A stretch of 64,000 bases of DNA from positions 248,001 to 312,000 of the forward strand of contig JADKEF010000006.1 of assembly GCA_016718135.1 (NCBI GenBank). The letters are read 5' to 3'. The stretch's first letter is position 1. Every line of letters begins with the position of its first letter. The stretch comes from Acidobacteriota bacterium. Its GTDB lineage: Bacteria > Acidobacteriota > Blastocatellia > Pyrinomonadales > Pyrinomonadaceae. The notes beneath the pieces are model-generated. The model did no database searches, had not been told where the DNA came from, and was given only the letters and a program-made list of their open reading frames with translations. Positions 20,301 through 30,633 of this stretch are shown here, piece by piece. The position numbers and the translations under genes were made by a program.

Positions 20301-21227
20301 ACGGAGTGAATTTACGCGAGTTTCAACCTCGCTGACAATGTCGTAAATGCGGCCGAGATTGGTCTTTGCGGTCTCGAGCCGCGATTCAGCGGCACGTTGG
20401 CGTGCACGGAACTTAGAGATCCCCGCCGCTTCCTCGATCAGACTGCGTCGATCCGCAGGCTTTGCCGAGAGTATCTGTCCAATTCTGCCCTGCTCAATGA
20501 TCGCGTAATGAGCGCCGGACAAGCCGGTTCCTGCAAAAAGATCCGTGATATCGCGAAGTCGGCACGTGCGGCCATTGAGCTGATATTCGCTCTCGCCCGA
20601 CATATAAAGGCGACGCGTGACGGAGACTGCCTCGCCCGGAGCAAAATCTAATGCAAACGAACGCGGCCGCCAGTGGCGTTTGGTCTTGACCTTGGTCTCG
20701 ACGACCTGTGCCGACCCGACGGTCATTGCCTTGACGGTCTCGACCGCCTCGGTCTCGCTTGCCTCGCCGTCGATCTCGATCGGTTCGATTCCTTCTTCTG
20801 CAACTGCTTCTGCCGCTGCTACTGCGTCTTCGCCTTCGATCTCATCAGCAACTTCTTCGATTCCCTCGATCTCGGCCATGTCAACGGCGGCTTCGTCGAT
20901 CCCGGACAGAGCTTCGTCTATGTCGCCTAGTTCGTTCGCGTCAATGTCGAAGACCGTGTCATCGCGCACGAGATGCAGCACGACCTCAGCCATGCCGCCC
21001 GGTTTGCGGGTTTTTGTCCCAGCGAAAACGACATCTTTCATCTCGCCGCCGCGCAGGGATTTTGCGCGCTGCTCACCAAGCACCCACGACATTGCGTCAG
21101 ATACGTTCGACTTGCCGCAACCATTCGGACCGACCACGGCGGTGATGCCGCTGCCGGTAAAAACGATCTCGGTGTAGTCCGCAAATGACTTAAAACCGGT
21201 TATTTCTAGGCGCTGAAGCTTAAACAT
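17388..21227 (-). CDS. smc: Chromosome segregation ATPase SMC with acidic insert in the head domain
   Basis: 1279 residues, somewhat longer than usual. Walker A GPNGCGKS at 33-40, two long coiled-coil arms, a hinge at about 610-780 (VQKLFAAAKDIGVKLGGVLAD), and the C-terminal signature LLSGGEKAMTAIALVLAIF with Walker B CLLDEVDAPLDDANV. It condenses and segregates DNA, normally with ScpA and ScpB, which are not in the window. Odd: between EVVLHL (residue ~86) and VSVTRRLYMSGESEYQLNG (~201) lies a ~100-residue stretch very rich in Glu/Asp/Ala, where typical SMCs have a ~10-20 residue loop. The frame is open throughout, so it is a true in-frame insertion. Confidence 0.96.
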   Translation of the reverse strand: MFKLQRLEITGFKSFADYTEIVFTGSGITAVVGPNGCGKSNVSDAMSWVLGEQRAKSLRGGEMKDVVFAGTKTRKPGGMAEVVLHLVRDDTVFDIDANELGDIDEALSGIDEAAVDMAEIEGIEEVADEIEGEDAVAAAEAVAEEGIEPIEIDGEASETEAVETVKAMTVGSAQVVETKVKTKRHWRPRSFALDFAPGEAVSVTRRLYMSGESEYQLNGRTCRLRDITDLFAGTGLSGAHYAIIEQGRIGQILSAKPADRRSLIEEAAGISKFRARQRAAESRLETAKTNLGRIYDIVSEVETRVNSLRRQAAKTRRFKILQEEFRSLLRQLYAAEGRYLSDLSESLKVQLVTAGEAETKLIADVAAKEESTKESTQQARAAEESLAELRRIHANNALERDRAEREHIYKSDQIVSLNNRCEALRVDIAASTQRLELLATELERLKKEEEHESSEHAKAESALRDSENLHRGEAEALATIENSLEQLRNQLMQHTAAVERFDEVARQLDNNIERLEARAVGLEKEGSRADETFVANKKAAEELAGTLAVEEAKLAGLNSEKEQLLAVTTDARGALRAAEMALQTLQDEHSAKRHRLATLNELEEKRAVYTPQVQKLFAAAKDIGVKLGGVLADRLNVAREAETAVETLFGPFLEAVVVESLADAKRVSTWLSANNIGRTAMIVLPNGDAVAGETESGDGSTIADILGVSSDVAAAMREIFPREMSAKLVREFTDKTTSGETQVNYDGDLLLGGRLLVGGKRTSTGKNDSLLAFKRELNQLGKDCKKLVADIEKQTASVDKLRSSLVENESKMVDLQSLIIKVDRGIHGLQIQVHSAREEIERAERHRKVVADEATQIQNEIAEIRQKRGDASTGKQTADAARIEAVIALERISAELGTARARTEAAVAELNQKRMTAATSDERRRSAVSALRRVENEGKEIESRLSVQTIELGEADAKIKELHDEINGITDRISSAGTQIENENVEITNAIAALAAARVLSDTTSEELAELNRLAADARNQRAEIEIRQAEAVTELKNTVENCQQELNVPLGELLHEIEPDENFVLETARRDADDLRQKLEGFGAINMLALEELVESEERHLFLTSQRQDIIDSIAATEEALREIKQRSRERFKNAFEAINGNFTQFFMELFGGGRGEMTLMEAEDILEAGIEVVAQPPGKRLQNIQLLSGGEKAMTAIALVLAIFKYRPSPFCLLDEVDAPLDDANVGRFAGKIAEMSEKTQFIVITHNKRTMEAARALYGVTMQEAGVSKVVSVKFE

Positions 21228-21290
21228 CCTATAGTACTACTGAACTGGAAGAGCACTATATTTTGTTGTATTTGGGGTGTTAAGTCAACC

Positions 21291-22052
21291 TTAAATAAGC
21301 TCGTCCCCGACACTTCGCAAGCCCTGTTTTTCCGCTCGCTCGTTGTCGAGTTCTGTGAGTACGTCGAGGAGGAAGTTGGTATTACTTGAGACGTTAATGA
21401 CGACCGGGAATTCGTTGTCTGAGACGTTGAATTCAAATGTGCCGCTACCGATCTCGATGATATCGCGAAACGCGGTGTGGCCGTTGGTGCCGTTACACTC
21501 GGCATCGACGATCTTGCCGTCGTTGAATGAAACGTTGCCAAGATGCAGGTCCGATTTGATCAGCAACAGGCCCGTCATCTTGCCGCTTTCTATTACCTGA
21601 ACCGCGTCAAAGATGCTGACAAATGCTAGATTCCCGGCAAAGGTCACATCAGTACGTACCTTTTGCGGCGTGTGGTCGCGATTGCTCGCAAAGTCGGGAC
21701 GCCTGGCCCTACGGATCGCCTCAAGGCCGGGAGCGACTGAGATCCGCGGATCGAGCAGCTTTGCTTCTTGAAGACGATCGTAGGCGAGGTCAAAATCCTC
21801 ACGATTGATGTACAGGCTTACGAGCGCGAGGCACTGCTTGGCCGCCTCGTTCAGATTCTTCTGCTTAACGCAGATGTCACGCATCTTCTCGCGTAAGCTT
21901 ATCGACCGCGGTGAACGCTCGAGCGAGGTTCTCAGCAGGTCAAACGCCTTTTCAGGCGAACTGTATTTGATAAACAGATCAGCGTCCAACAAGACTGACT
22001 CGATAGTCGTCTCGGTAACGGGCGCCTGTGGTTCAGCAGTTCCAACGCTCAT
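21291..22052 (-). CDS. TPR-like plus DUF4388 (PatA N-terminal-like) protein
   Basis: Residues ~15-110 are helical repeats resembling TPRs (PEKAFDLLRTSLERSP and LNEAAKQCLALVSLYINRED). The C-terminal ~110 residues match the DUF4388/PATAN pattern: FAGNLAFVSIFDAVQVIESGKMTG, LHLGNVSFNDGKIVDAE, HTAFRDIIEIGSGTFEF. Such domains are found in gliding/twitching and two-component systems and are thought to mediate protein interactions. ATG 22052 is chosen over the TTG 18 bases upstream. It lies just upstream of smc on the same strand (63-base gap). Confidence 0.75.
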   Translation of the reverse strand: MSVGTAEPQAPVTETTIESVLLDADLFIKYSSPEKAFDLLRTSLERSPRSISLREKMRDICVKQKNLNEAAKQCLALVSLYINREDFDLAYDRLQEAKLLDPRISVAPGLEAIRRARRPDFASNRDHTPQKVRTDVTFAGNLAFVSIFDAVQVIESGKMTGLLLIKSDLHLGNVSFNDGKIVDAECNGTNGHTAFRDIIEIGSGTFEFNVSDNEFPVVINVSSNTNFLLDVLTELDNERAEKQGLRSVGDELI

Positions 22053-22127
22053 ACAAGGGGCCGTGAACAAAATTGTTCAACACTCTAAGTTACCACAGTC
22101 GGGCTTTGCCCGTCACCATTTATTTAC

Positions 22128-22164
22128 AAGCAAAAAGAACGGGATCGCCGTAAACGACGATCCC
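22128..22164 (-). terminator. Rho-independent terminator of the Oar-like receptor gene or its read-through
   Basis: Inverted repeat GGGATCG (22141-22147) / CGATCCC (22158-22164). Read on the minus strand it is followed by GTTCTTTTTG. It lies 26 bases beyond the stop codon of the receptor gene. Confidence 0.75.
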
Positions 22165-22189
22165 GAATGGTCAGACTAAATTCAAGCGT

Positions 22190-25100
22190 TTAGAAATCAA
22201 ACCGCATTCCGAGCCGGATGTCTCGTTGCCGATAGGTCCTGGTCGGGATCAGGAAATTATTCTGTGCGGTTGCGGTCACGCCGAAATCGATGAACGCGGA
22301 GCCATAGCTAAAGACGGCGGCGTTCAGAATATTCCCAAACTCTATCACCGGCCTAAAACGCATACGCTCGCCGAATTTGAATTCTCGAGTAACGCTCAGA
22401 TCAAAGGTGAAGAAGCTGGGCCCGGTTCCGGAATTTCTCGGCAGATTTCCGCTCCTCGAGCCGATTGGCTGGAGAGAAAACTGAGCGAGGAGTGCGGTCG
22501 GTACCGGTGTTCCAGGTGCTCGCCAGACTATGTCTTTCAGATCTCCGCTGAAATTAATACGGTCGGTTCCCAGATCGTCAAGGTTCCTATCCGCGCCACC
22601 GGCTCCTAGATTGAACGGAGCAGACGTACCCGCACGGAATAGAGGGGAGAATTTCAACCTGCCCAACCACCGCGGGGTGTCGAATGTGCCCGAGAAGGCG
22701 AAACGATGCCGTCTATCTTGAAGGTTGCGAGCCCATTCACGGGAGAAGTCACCGTTGACCTCCGCATTTGCCGTGTTATTTAGGCCATCGTCCATCGTCT
22801 TGGACAACGTATACGCAAAGCGGAACGAAGCTCCAAAACCTCCGCCGAGCTTGCGATAACGGCTTCGCATCTCGAGGATCAAGCCCTGATAAAATGCATT
22901 GCCGAGCGAGCCGATCCGCGAAGCTTCGTCTGCCAGCGTCTGGTCCGGGCGAAAGCGTCCGATCGCGGTCGTTGCAATTCCGATCGGCGAGCCGGTCGCA
23001 TTGTTGTTGTTGCCGGTGCTTGCCGCCGCCGGGGCCGTGAAGCCGCCATTTGTCGAGTTCAGGTTAACTACGCACGTATTCGTCGTCGTAAAGCTGCATG
23101 CACTCACGCCGGTCGGGTCGTTTGTAGCCCCAAGTGCAAAACTATATGTTCGGGTCGTACCATTTTGATTCAGTATCGAATATGGATTTGCCAGTAGCCA
23201 CGAAGTCCAGTCGTTGAAGCCAGTCGGGAGCACAGGTGCATTTGCATTCTTGTCACGCCACAGATGAACCGTCTTGTTCCAGGTATAATTAGCTTCAAAC
23301 ACCCAGCCTGAGAAAAGCTCACGCTCGAACCCAACATTGAACTGATAGCTCTCGGGGATCTTGAGATCCGGATCGACCGAGCGGATAGGTGTGCCGCCCT
23401 CAGAGATGTTTCCTGTGGTAAACCCGGTATTTGGCGTACACGGAGCCGGAGGGGCGATCACCGTCGCACAAGCAGCTGTCACGAGAGCACGAAGTTCATC
23501 GACACTCGCATAGGTATTAGGGAAGTTAGCAGAGAGTGCACCAAGGATCGCAACGCGTCGAGGATCGGTAGCTCCTGTACCTATGGTGTTAGTACTAAAG
23601 TTGATCTGCGATCCTAACGTATTCTGGATCGACTCACCAACCGTTCGCAGAAGAACGCGGTTATAGAAGATACCGGCACCAAAACGGATCACCCCGCGAC
23701 CTGATTTGAACGGATCCCATGAGACGCCAAATCTGGGGCCGAAGTTGTTGTTGTCGTCAACCGCCGTCTCCTTTTCGTACCGCAGGCCCAAGCTCATCGT
23801 TACATTTGCTGTCGGCTTGAACTGATCATTAAAGAAGAACCCCATGTACTTGTTTCGGGTATCCTGGGCGGTTCCAAAATTCTGCAGATAGCGGCTAAGT
23901 TGGCTTTGCGTAAAAGCAAAGGCACTCGGAAAACTGAATGTACCAGTCGCATCGCCGAGGCCCGTGACCTTAGAAACTACACTCTGATAATCAAAGCCTG
24001 TCTTAAATGTGTGATCGCCCTTAATGTACGTGAACGAGTCCTGGATCTGCCATCTGGTCTCGTTGCGTGTATCAGGAAAATTGCTGCCTGAGCTCACGGT
24101 CGAATTGCCCAGAACGAGGCTCTCTACACCGACTAGCGGATCACGAATACTAATGATCAGGACCGGATCGAACGGATCAGGTGCCTGGAAACTTGGTTTG
24201 TAGGTCGACCATTGAGCACGCAACTGATTCACTGCCTTGGCACCAAAAACGTGGTTATCCGTAAAGTTGTATGCTTCCGTGTTTATGTTCTTTGCCTGAA
24301 ACGCGTTCTCGAGCCTGTTGACGGTTGCCCCGCTGGTTCGCTTATTATTCTTTCGTCCGAATTGGAAGCCGAAGGTAAATTCATTATCTTTGAATAGCTT
24401 CGTGTCGATCCTGGCCGTGAAAACGTTACTGAGATTCGGGGTATCGTACAACCTGTTGTATGGACCGATCTCCGCAACGCCGGCCGCACAGGGTGGGGCG
24501 GGCGAACCAGCGACGTCGCACACCCGAGCGCTTCCGGTAGGTGCCTGCAAGGGATATCGCGGATTTTGGGCGACCGGAACCCACGCATCGATAAGGGTCG
24601 TGTCGGCCAATGCGTCACGTTCGTAGGCCACAGAGAAGAAAGTCTTATTGCGGCCATTGAAAATGCCCGGCAGTACGACAGGGCCGCTTAATGTGAATCC
24701 GGGATTGATCTGCTGCAAGGCCGGTCGGTTAATGTTACGGCTGTTGTTGTACCAAGAGTTTGCGTTCAGGCTCTCGTCGCGGAAGAACATAAAGGCACGC
24801 CCGCGAAACGTGTTTCCGCCGGCCCTCGTTCTGATATTGACACGGCCACCAGCTGCACGTCCGTACTCGGCTGAGAACTGATTGGCAATGACCTGAACTT
24901 CGGCGATCGACTCGATCGACGGCTGAAAGCGGTCGCGTGACGAGCGGTCATCGTTGTTGTCGAGGCCATCGATCGTGATGTTGTTTGAATACGCGGTGCC
25001 GCCCGAGATCGAGAAATTGCCCTGCTCAAGCGGTGCTCCTGAAGGCGCCTGAAGGCGATCCTCTGCGAGTCCCGATGTCGATAATTGCTCCTCCGATGTT

Positions 25101-25603
25101 CCGCCAAGCGTCAAAACCAGATCTAACGCATTACGAGTGTTATTGGGTATCTCTTCGATCTCACGCGAGGTGATGGTGCCGCCGACAGTAATACGTCCGG
25201 TATCGATCACAGGTCCGTCATCTTCCGTAACGGTAACGGTCGCCTCGGCACGAACATCAGCCGGGTTAAGCTTAAAATCCTTGATCAGGTTCTGAGCCGA
25301 AACGGTGACAATGCCGGGGGTTTCCTGTGAGCCAAACCCGCTTAAAACCGCTTTGACCTTATATGTACCGGGCTTGAGCTTTACGATCTGATAGCGGCCG
25401 TCTTCGTCAGTGACAACAGTCCGGAGCTGGCCGGTCTCGATCGAGGTGACCGTGATCGAGGCACCGACGATCGCAAGCCCGTTTGGATCAGTAACGCGTC
25501 CTGCGATGGTCACGTCATCGAGATCTTGCGCCATCGAAAAAGCCGCAAAAGCGGATAACAAGAGAGTAAGCGTAAATACGCGGTTCAAGATTCTTCCAAA
25601 CAT
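22190..25603 (-). CDS. Oar-like TonB-dependent outer-membrane receptor
   Basis: 1137 residues. Signal peptide (about 1-25, ending SMAQD), then a carboxypeptidase-regulatory-like domain (about 28-110: GRVTDPNGLAIVGASITVTS, DEDGRYQIVKLKPGTYKV), a plug (about 135-270: ITSREIEEIPNNTRNALDLV, then EVQVIANQFSAEYGRAAGG), and a large beta-barrel that ends in aromatic Phe (RLGMRFDF). This family is expanded in Acidobacteriota and is thought to import large or oligomeric substrates or to interact with proteins. It has AGGAG seven bases before the ATG. The substrate cannot be told; no SusD-like partner is adjacent. Confidence 0.93.
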   Translation of the reverse strand: MFGRILNRVFTLTLLLSAFAAFSMAQDLDDVTIAGRVTDPNGLAIVGASITVTSIETGQLRTVVTDEDGRYQIVKLKPGTYKVKAVLSGFGSQETPGIVTVSAQNLIKDFKLNPADVRAEATVTVTEDDGPVIDTGRITVGGTITSREIEEIPNNTRNALDLVLTLGGTSEEQLSTSGLAEDRLQAPSGAPLEQGNFSISGGTAYSNNITIDGLDNNDDRSSRDRFQPSIESIAEVQVIANQFSAEYGRAAGGRVNIRTRAGGNTFRGRAFMFFRDESLNANSWYNNSRNINRPALQQINPGFTLSGPVVLPGIFNGRNKTFFSVAYERDALADTTLIDAWVPVAQNPRYPLQAPTGSARVCDVAGSPAPPCAAGVAEIGPYNRLYDTPNLSNVFTARIDTKLFKDNEFTFGFQFGRKNNKRTSGATVNRLENAFQAKNINTEAYNFTDNHVFGAKAVNQLRAQWSTYKPSFQAPDPFDPVLIISIRDPLVGVESLVLGNSTVSSGSNFPDTRNETRWQIQDSFTYIKGDHTFKTGFDYQSVVSKVTGLGDATGTFSFPSAFAFTQSQLSRYLQNFGTAQDTRNKYMGFFFNDQFKPTANVTMSLGLRYEKETAVDDNNNFGPRFGVSWDPFKSGRGVIRFGAGIFYNRVLLRTVGESIQNTLGSQINFSTNTIGTGATDPRRVAILGALSANFPNTYASVDELRALVTAACATVIAPPAPCTPNTGFTTGNISEGGTPIRSVDPDLKIPESYQFNVGFERELFSGWVFEANYTWNKTVHLWRDKNANAPVLPTGFNDWTSWLLANPYSILNQNGTTRTYSFALGATNDPTGVSACSFTTTNTCVVNLNSTNGGFTAPAAASTGNNNNATGSPIGIATTAIGRFRPDQTLADEASRIGSLGNAFYQGLILEMRSRYRKLGGGFGASFRFAYTLSKTMDDGLNNTANAEVNGDFSREWARNLQDRRHRFAFSGTFDTPRWLGRLKFSPLFRAGTSAPFNLGAGGADRNLDDLGTDRINFSGDLKDIVWRAPGTPVPTALLAQFSLQPIGSRSGNLPRNSGTGPSFFTFDLSVTREFKFGERMRFRPVIEFGNILNAAVFSYGSAFIDFGVTATAQNNFLIPTRTYRQRDIRLGMRFDF

Positions 25604-25695
25604 CGGATTCTCCTACGACTTATATCAAGATAAGTGAATAGAGAATCGTAGCGTAGAAGCTAGGGGAAATCAAAGCTGGGGATTGCTGTGTTAAC

Positions 25696-26097
25696 TCAGT
25701 CTTCGACAGGAGTTTCGCTGCGAATTCGGAAGGAGCGTATGCGTGAGACCGGTATCAATGCCTCGCTGCTGCCAAACTCTTCGCGGTGGCGAGAGAATTC
25801 GTTGGCGTGTGTTTTTAGATACTCGAAGAAGTTCTCGAACTCACGCTGCATCTGATCCATCTTCTCGCGCATGTTGAGAATGATCTCTACTCCGGCGAGA
25901 TTGACACCGAGGTCGCGTGTTAAGGATAGAATTACTTCAAGACGTTCGAGGTCCGCGTCCTCATAAAGGCGCGTGTTACCGATCGACCGCGAAGGCTTTA
26001 ATAAACCCTCACGCTCGTACAACCTCAGCGTCTGCGGATGTATGTCATACAATTCCGCAACGGCACTGATCGTGTATGTTCGGATGCGTTTTTTCAT
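25696..26097 (-). CDS. hspR: MerR-family heat-shock repressor HspR
   Basis: 133 residues with a MerR winged helix at the N-terminus: YTISAVAELYDIHPQTLRLY then EREGLLKPSRS and NTRLYEDADLERL. A coiled helix with LGVNLAGVEIIL follows, as in HspR of Streptomyces and Helicobacter, which represses dnaK operons by binding HAIR sites with DnaK as co-repressor. Its ATG overlaps the dnaJ stop by one base (TAATG). A HAIR-like site lies at the dnaK promoter, which supports autoregulation of the operon. Confidence 0.93.
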   Translation of the reverse strand: MKKRIRTYTISAVAELYDIHPQTLRLYEREGLLKPSRSIGNTRLYEDADLERLEVILSLTRDLGVNLAGVEIILNMREKMDQMQREFENFFEYLKTHANEFSRHREEFGSSEALIPVSRIRSFRIRSETPVED

Positions 26098-27278
26098 TAC
26101 TCTAGGCCGATCACCTTTCGCGGATTCTCAGGATTCAATTTCTCGAACTGTCGTAGGAGATCCTTCGTTTCCTCCGAGATCACCCGCGGCAAAACAACCT
26201 TTACTTCAATAAACTGATCACCGCGAAGACTCGGGTTTCTTAGACTTGGAAAACCACGCTCTCGCAGGCGGAATTTTTGTCCGGATTCGGTGCTTGATGG
26301 GATCTTTAATTGAGCTTTCCCTTCGACCGTCGGCACCTCGATCTTCGTTCCAAGGGCTGCCTCGGAAACCGTGATAGGCACCGTAATATAGACGTTGTCG
26401 CCCTTACGGGTCAGGAATGGATGCTTGCCGACATTTGTCAGGATGAAAAGATCGCCTGGCTCCGCACCGAGCCGTCCGCCGTGGCCTTTTTTTGGTATTC
26501 GTACGCGAGAACCTGTATCGACACCCGCAGGGATCTTGACCTTTACCTGTTCGGACTTCGGCGTCACACCTTTGCCGTTACAAAGGCTACAGGGCTGTCG
26601 GCGTCGGCCTGTGCCTTCGCAATCGGGGCAACCTTGGGAAAACTGTAGCCGTCCGCCGGTTCGCAGTACTTGACCGGTGCCTTTGCACGTCGTACATTGC
26701 ACGACCGGCCCGCCCGTATCGCCCGCACCCTGGCAACGCGAACATTGCTCGCTGCGATTGACCGTGATATTTGTCGTCAGGCCCGTGAACGACTCAGCAA
26801 AACTCAATGCCAGAGGCATCTCAATGTCACGGCCTTTCTTTGGCATCGGACGCGGAGGTTCGGGCTGAGTCCTGGTCCCGGCACTACCGCCGCCGCTGCC
26901 GCCAAAAAGATCGGAGAATATATCCCGAAAACTCGACCCGCCGCTTCCGGTTTGTCCGGATGTGGACGAAAAATCAAACCCAGAAAAATCAAATCCCGGC
27001 GAAGCTCCAGCTCCCGAACTTGCTCCGCCACCAAAGGGCGAATCGGCGTCGAGATTGTCCGCGTAATAGCCAAACCGGTCAAAAACCTTACGTTTTTTCT
27101 CATCCGAAAGAACGTCGTAAGCTTCCTGAACCTCTTTGAACTTGTCCTCGGACACCTTGTCATTCGGATTCACATCCGGATGATGCTTGCGCGCCAAACG
27201 GCGGTACGCTTTCTTGATCTCGTCCGCTTTGGCGTCTTTTTTGACGCCGAGAATGTTGTAGTAATCTTTTTTGGCCAT
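26097..27278 (-). CDS. dnaJ: Co-chaperone DnaJ
   Basis: 393 residues. J domain with the HPD motif ([10 protein letters not shown], about 32-36), a Gly/Phe-rich region (about 80-140), and a zinc domain with four CxxCxGxG motifs ([32 protein letters not shown]), then the two substrate-binding beta domains. It stimulates DnaK ATPase and holds unfolded clients. It is second in the dnaK-dnaJ-hspR operon. No grpE was found within the window. Confidence 0.97.
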   Translation of the reverse strand: MAKKDYYNILGVKKDAKADEIKKAYRRLARKHHPDVNPNDKVSEDKFKEVQEAYDVLSDEKKRKVFDRFGYYADNLDADSPFGGGASSGAGASPGFDFSGFDFSSTSGQTGSGGSSFRDIFSDLFGGSGGGSAGTRTQPEPPRPMPKKGRDIEMPLALSFAESFTGLTTNITVNRSEQCSRCQGAGDTGGPVVQCTTCKGTGQVLRTGGRLQFSQGCPDCEGTGRRRQPCSLCNGKGVTPKSEQVKVKIPAGVDTGSRVRIPKKGHGGRLGAEPGDLFILTNVGKHPFLTRKGDNVYITVPITVSEAALGTKIEVPTVEGKAQLKIPSSTESGQKFRLRERGFPSLRNPSLRGDQFIEVKVVLPRVISEETKDLLRQFEKLNPENPRKVIGLE

Positions 27279-27287
27279 TGACAGTCA

Positions 27288-27363
27288 GGGACAAGTGTAA
27301 AGGGGTGAGGGACGAGAGGCAAAACCAGATCTAGTTCGTCTCTCGCCCCTCGTCACTTGTACC
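27288..27363. repeat. Intergenic palindrome between dnaK and dnaJ
   Basis: Two ~30-base arms, starting ACAAGTGTAAAGGGGTGAGG (27291) and ending CCCCTCGTCACTTGT (27360), are imperfect inverse complements around a short AT-rich centre. It could fold into a long hairpin in the dnaK-dnaJ mRNA, and may reduce or separate downstream expression. Low-complexity 'gaggggcgagagacga' wording suggests a dispersed repeat family. Confidence 0.6.
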
Positions 27364-27368
27364 TCAAG

Positions 27369-29309
<1,941 letters not shown>

Positions 29310-29375
29310 ATATTTATCTCCAAATACCTATTATTGCTGTGCTCCGAATAAAACTTATGACTTGAGCATGGAGAG

Positions 29376-29405
29376 ATGATAATACTTGAGTGTGTTGTTG
29401 TCAAG
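29376..29405 (-). promoter_or_regulatory. dnaK promoter with overlapping HAIR-like HspR operator
   Basis: On the minus strand, TTGACA (29399-29404), a 17-base spacer and TATCAT (29376-29381) make a strong vegetative promoter. The overlapping inverted repeat CTTGAGT-N7-TGTCAAG (29385-29405, plus-strand reading) fits the known HAIR consensus CTTGAGT-N7-ACTCAAG in 12 of 14 positions. A third CTTGAG half-site lies at 29361. HspR bound here would block RNA polymerase. Confidence 0.8.
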
Positions 29406-29537
29406 TTTATTTTACTACAACCGGCACCCAAATTCCTTAGCTTTAGGCATCAATTTCCGATGTCCGGCGTGTGAATCCCCGCCCCCATTTTGATAAAATC
29501 TCTATCGTTCGATCAATCTGGAGAGTATTTTTTTGAG

Positions 29538-30488
29538 ATGAAGTTCCTTAACAACGCTGCACTCTTGTTTCTTATCTTTGCCATTTGCTCAGCGTCGGCA
29601 GTGGCCCAGAAACCAAAATCCAAAGACGAGGCGATAAAAGAGATCGCAGCGCTTCTGGCGACCAAAAAGCCTGAAGATACGGCCAAGGCATATCCGCTGG
29701 CGAAAGATTTTCTGGTGCGTTTTGCCAAAGACAACAAAGACGGCAAGGACAAGTTCATACCTCAGGTCAAGGCTTTCGTCGAGGGTTACCGTGACAATGC
29801 GTTCTACGCTTCGGTGGACGAAGGCAAATTTGCAGAGGCCTTCGCCCTCGGTAAAGAGATCCTCGCCGAGCGCCCGGATGATGTAGCCGTGATGCTAAAT
29901 CTCGCACACGCCGGCTACAAATCGCTGGGTGCGAACCGCGATAAAACTTATGCCGAAGATACGATCGCTTTCGCAAAAAAGGCGGCTCAGGCATTGGAAT
30001 CGGGCTCGCCCGCTAAGTCGTATGCTCCTTTCAAAGATAAGGACGATGCGGCGGCATGGATGTACTACATCCCGGGATTTATCCTGATCGATAAAGACAT
30101 CAAAGAGTCGGCTATTTATATCTACAAGGCAACAACCTTTAACTCGCCGATCAAAGATAGTCCATTGCCGTACTATCTGATCTCGGCTTACTACGAGGAT
30201 GTTTACGCAAAACTCTCGACCGACCTGAAAACAAGGGTCGCCGCCAAAACGATCAGCGATGCGGAACTAAAGACGGCCAACGAACGTGTCAACAAGTCGA
30301 TCGAGATGATGATGGATGCGTATGCCCGGGCGTACACAAAAGGCGAGGCAGAAAAGAACCCGAACGCCGCTCAGTGGAAGGAAAGGCTCGTGCAGATCTA
30401 CAAATTCACCAATAAGACCGAGGAAGGCCTAAAGGAGTATGTAAAGTTCCTGATCCTGACCCCGATGCCGGATCCGTCGAAGCTATAG
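29538..30488 (+). CDS. Secreted helical-repeat (TPR-like) protein of unknown function
   Basis: About 316 residues from the ATG at 29538, chosen because it begins a clean signal peptide (ending ASAVAQ) and has GGAGAG upstream; the open frame extends 48 bases further. The mature protein is Lys/Ala-rich and helical, with pairs such as EAFALGKEILAERPDDVAVML that resemble TPR units. No catalytic motif. It is divergent from dnaK, but its promoter was not located. Confidence 0.75.
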   Translation: MKFLNNAALLFLIFAICSASAVAQKPKSKDEAIKEIAALLATKKPEDTAKAYPLAKDFLVRFAKDNKDGKDKFIPQVKAFVEGYRDNAFYASVDEGKFAEAFALGKEILAERPDDVAVMLNLAHAGYKSLGANRDKTYAEDTIAFAKKAAQALESGSPAKSYAPFKDKDDAAAWMYYIPGFILIDKDIKESAIYIYKATTFNSPIKDSPLPYYLISAYYEDVYAKLSTDLKTRVAAKTISDAELKTANERVNKSIEMMMDAYARAYTKGEAEKNPNAAQWKERLVQIYKFTNKTEEGLKEYVKFLILTPMPDPSKL

Positions 30489-30575
30489 ACTAAGCCGTTT
30501 TCTCCAAGGTTGTGTCCCTCCGGACGCACGTATCGGTCGACGGCCCAGTACGTATGCCTTGCCCGGATCAGCTCG

Positions 30576-30608
30576 ATAAAAAGGACGAAGCGATAACTCG
30601 CTTCGTCC
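30576..30608 (-). terminator. Rho-independent terminator of the zinc-ribbon gene
   Basis: Perfect 10-bp stem GGACGAAGCG (30583-30592) / CGCTTCGTCC (30599-30608) with a six-base loop. On the minus strand it is followed by TTTTTATCG. Confidence 0.85.
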
Positions 30609-30633
30609 ACAGGAAATAGGTCTGATCGGTACC

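Noticed and set aside
20617..21177. Ser-rich plus-strand open frame opposite smc
   Set aside because: Produced by the acidic insert's codon bias on the other strand; no start signal or domain.
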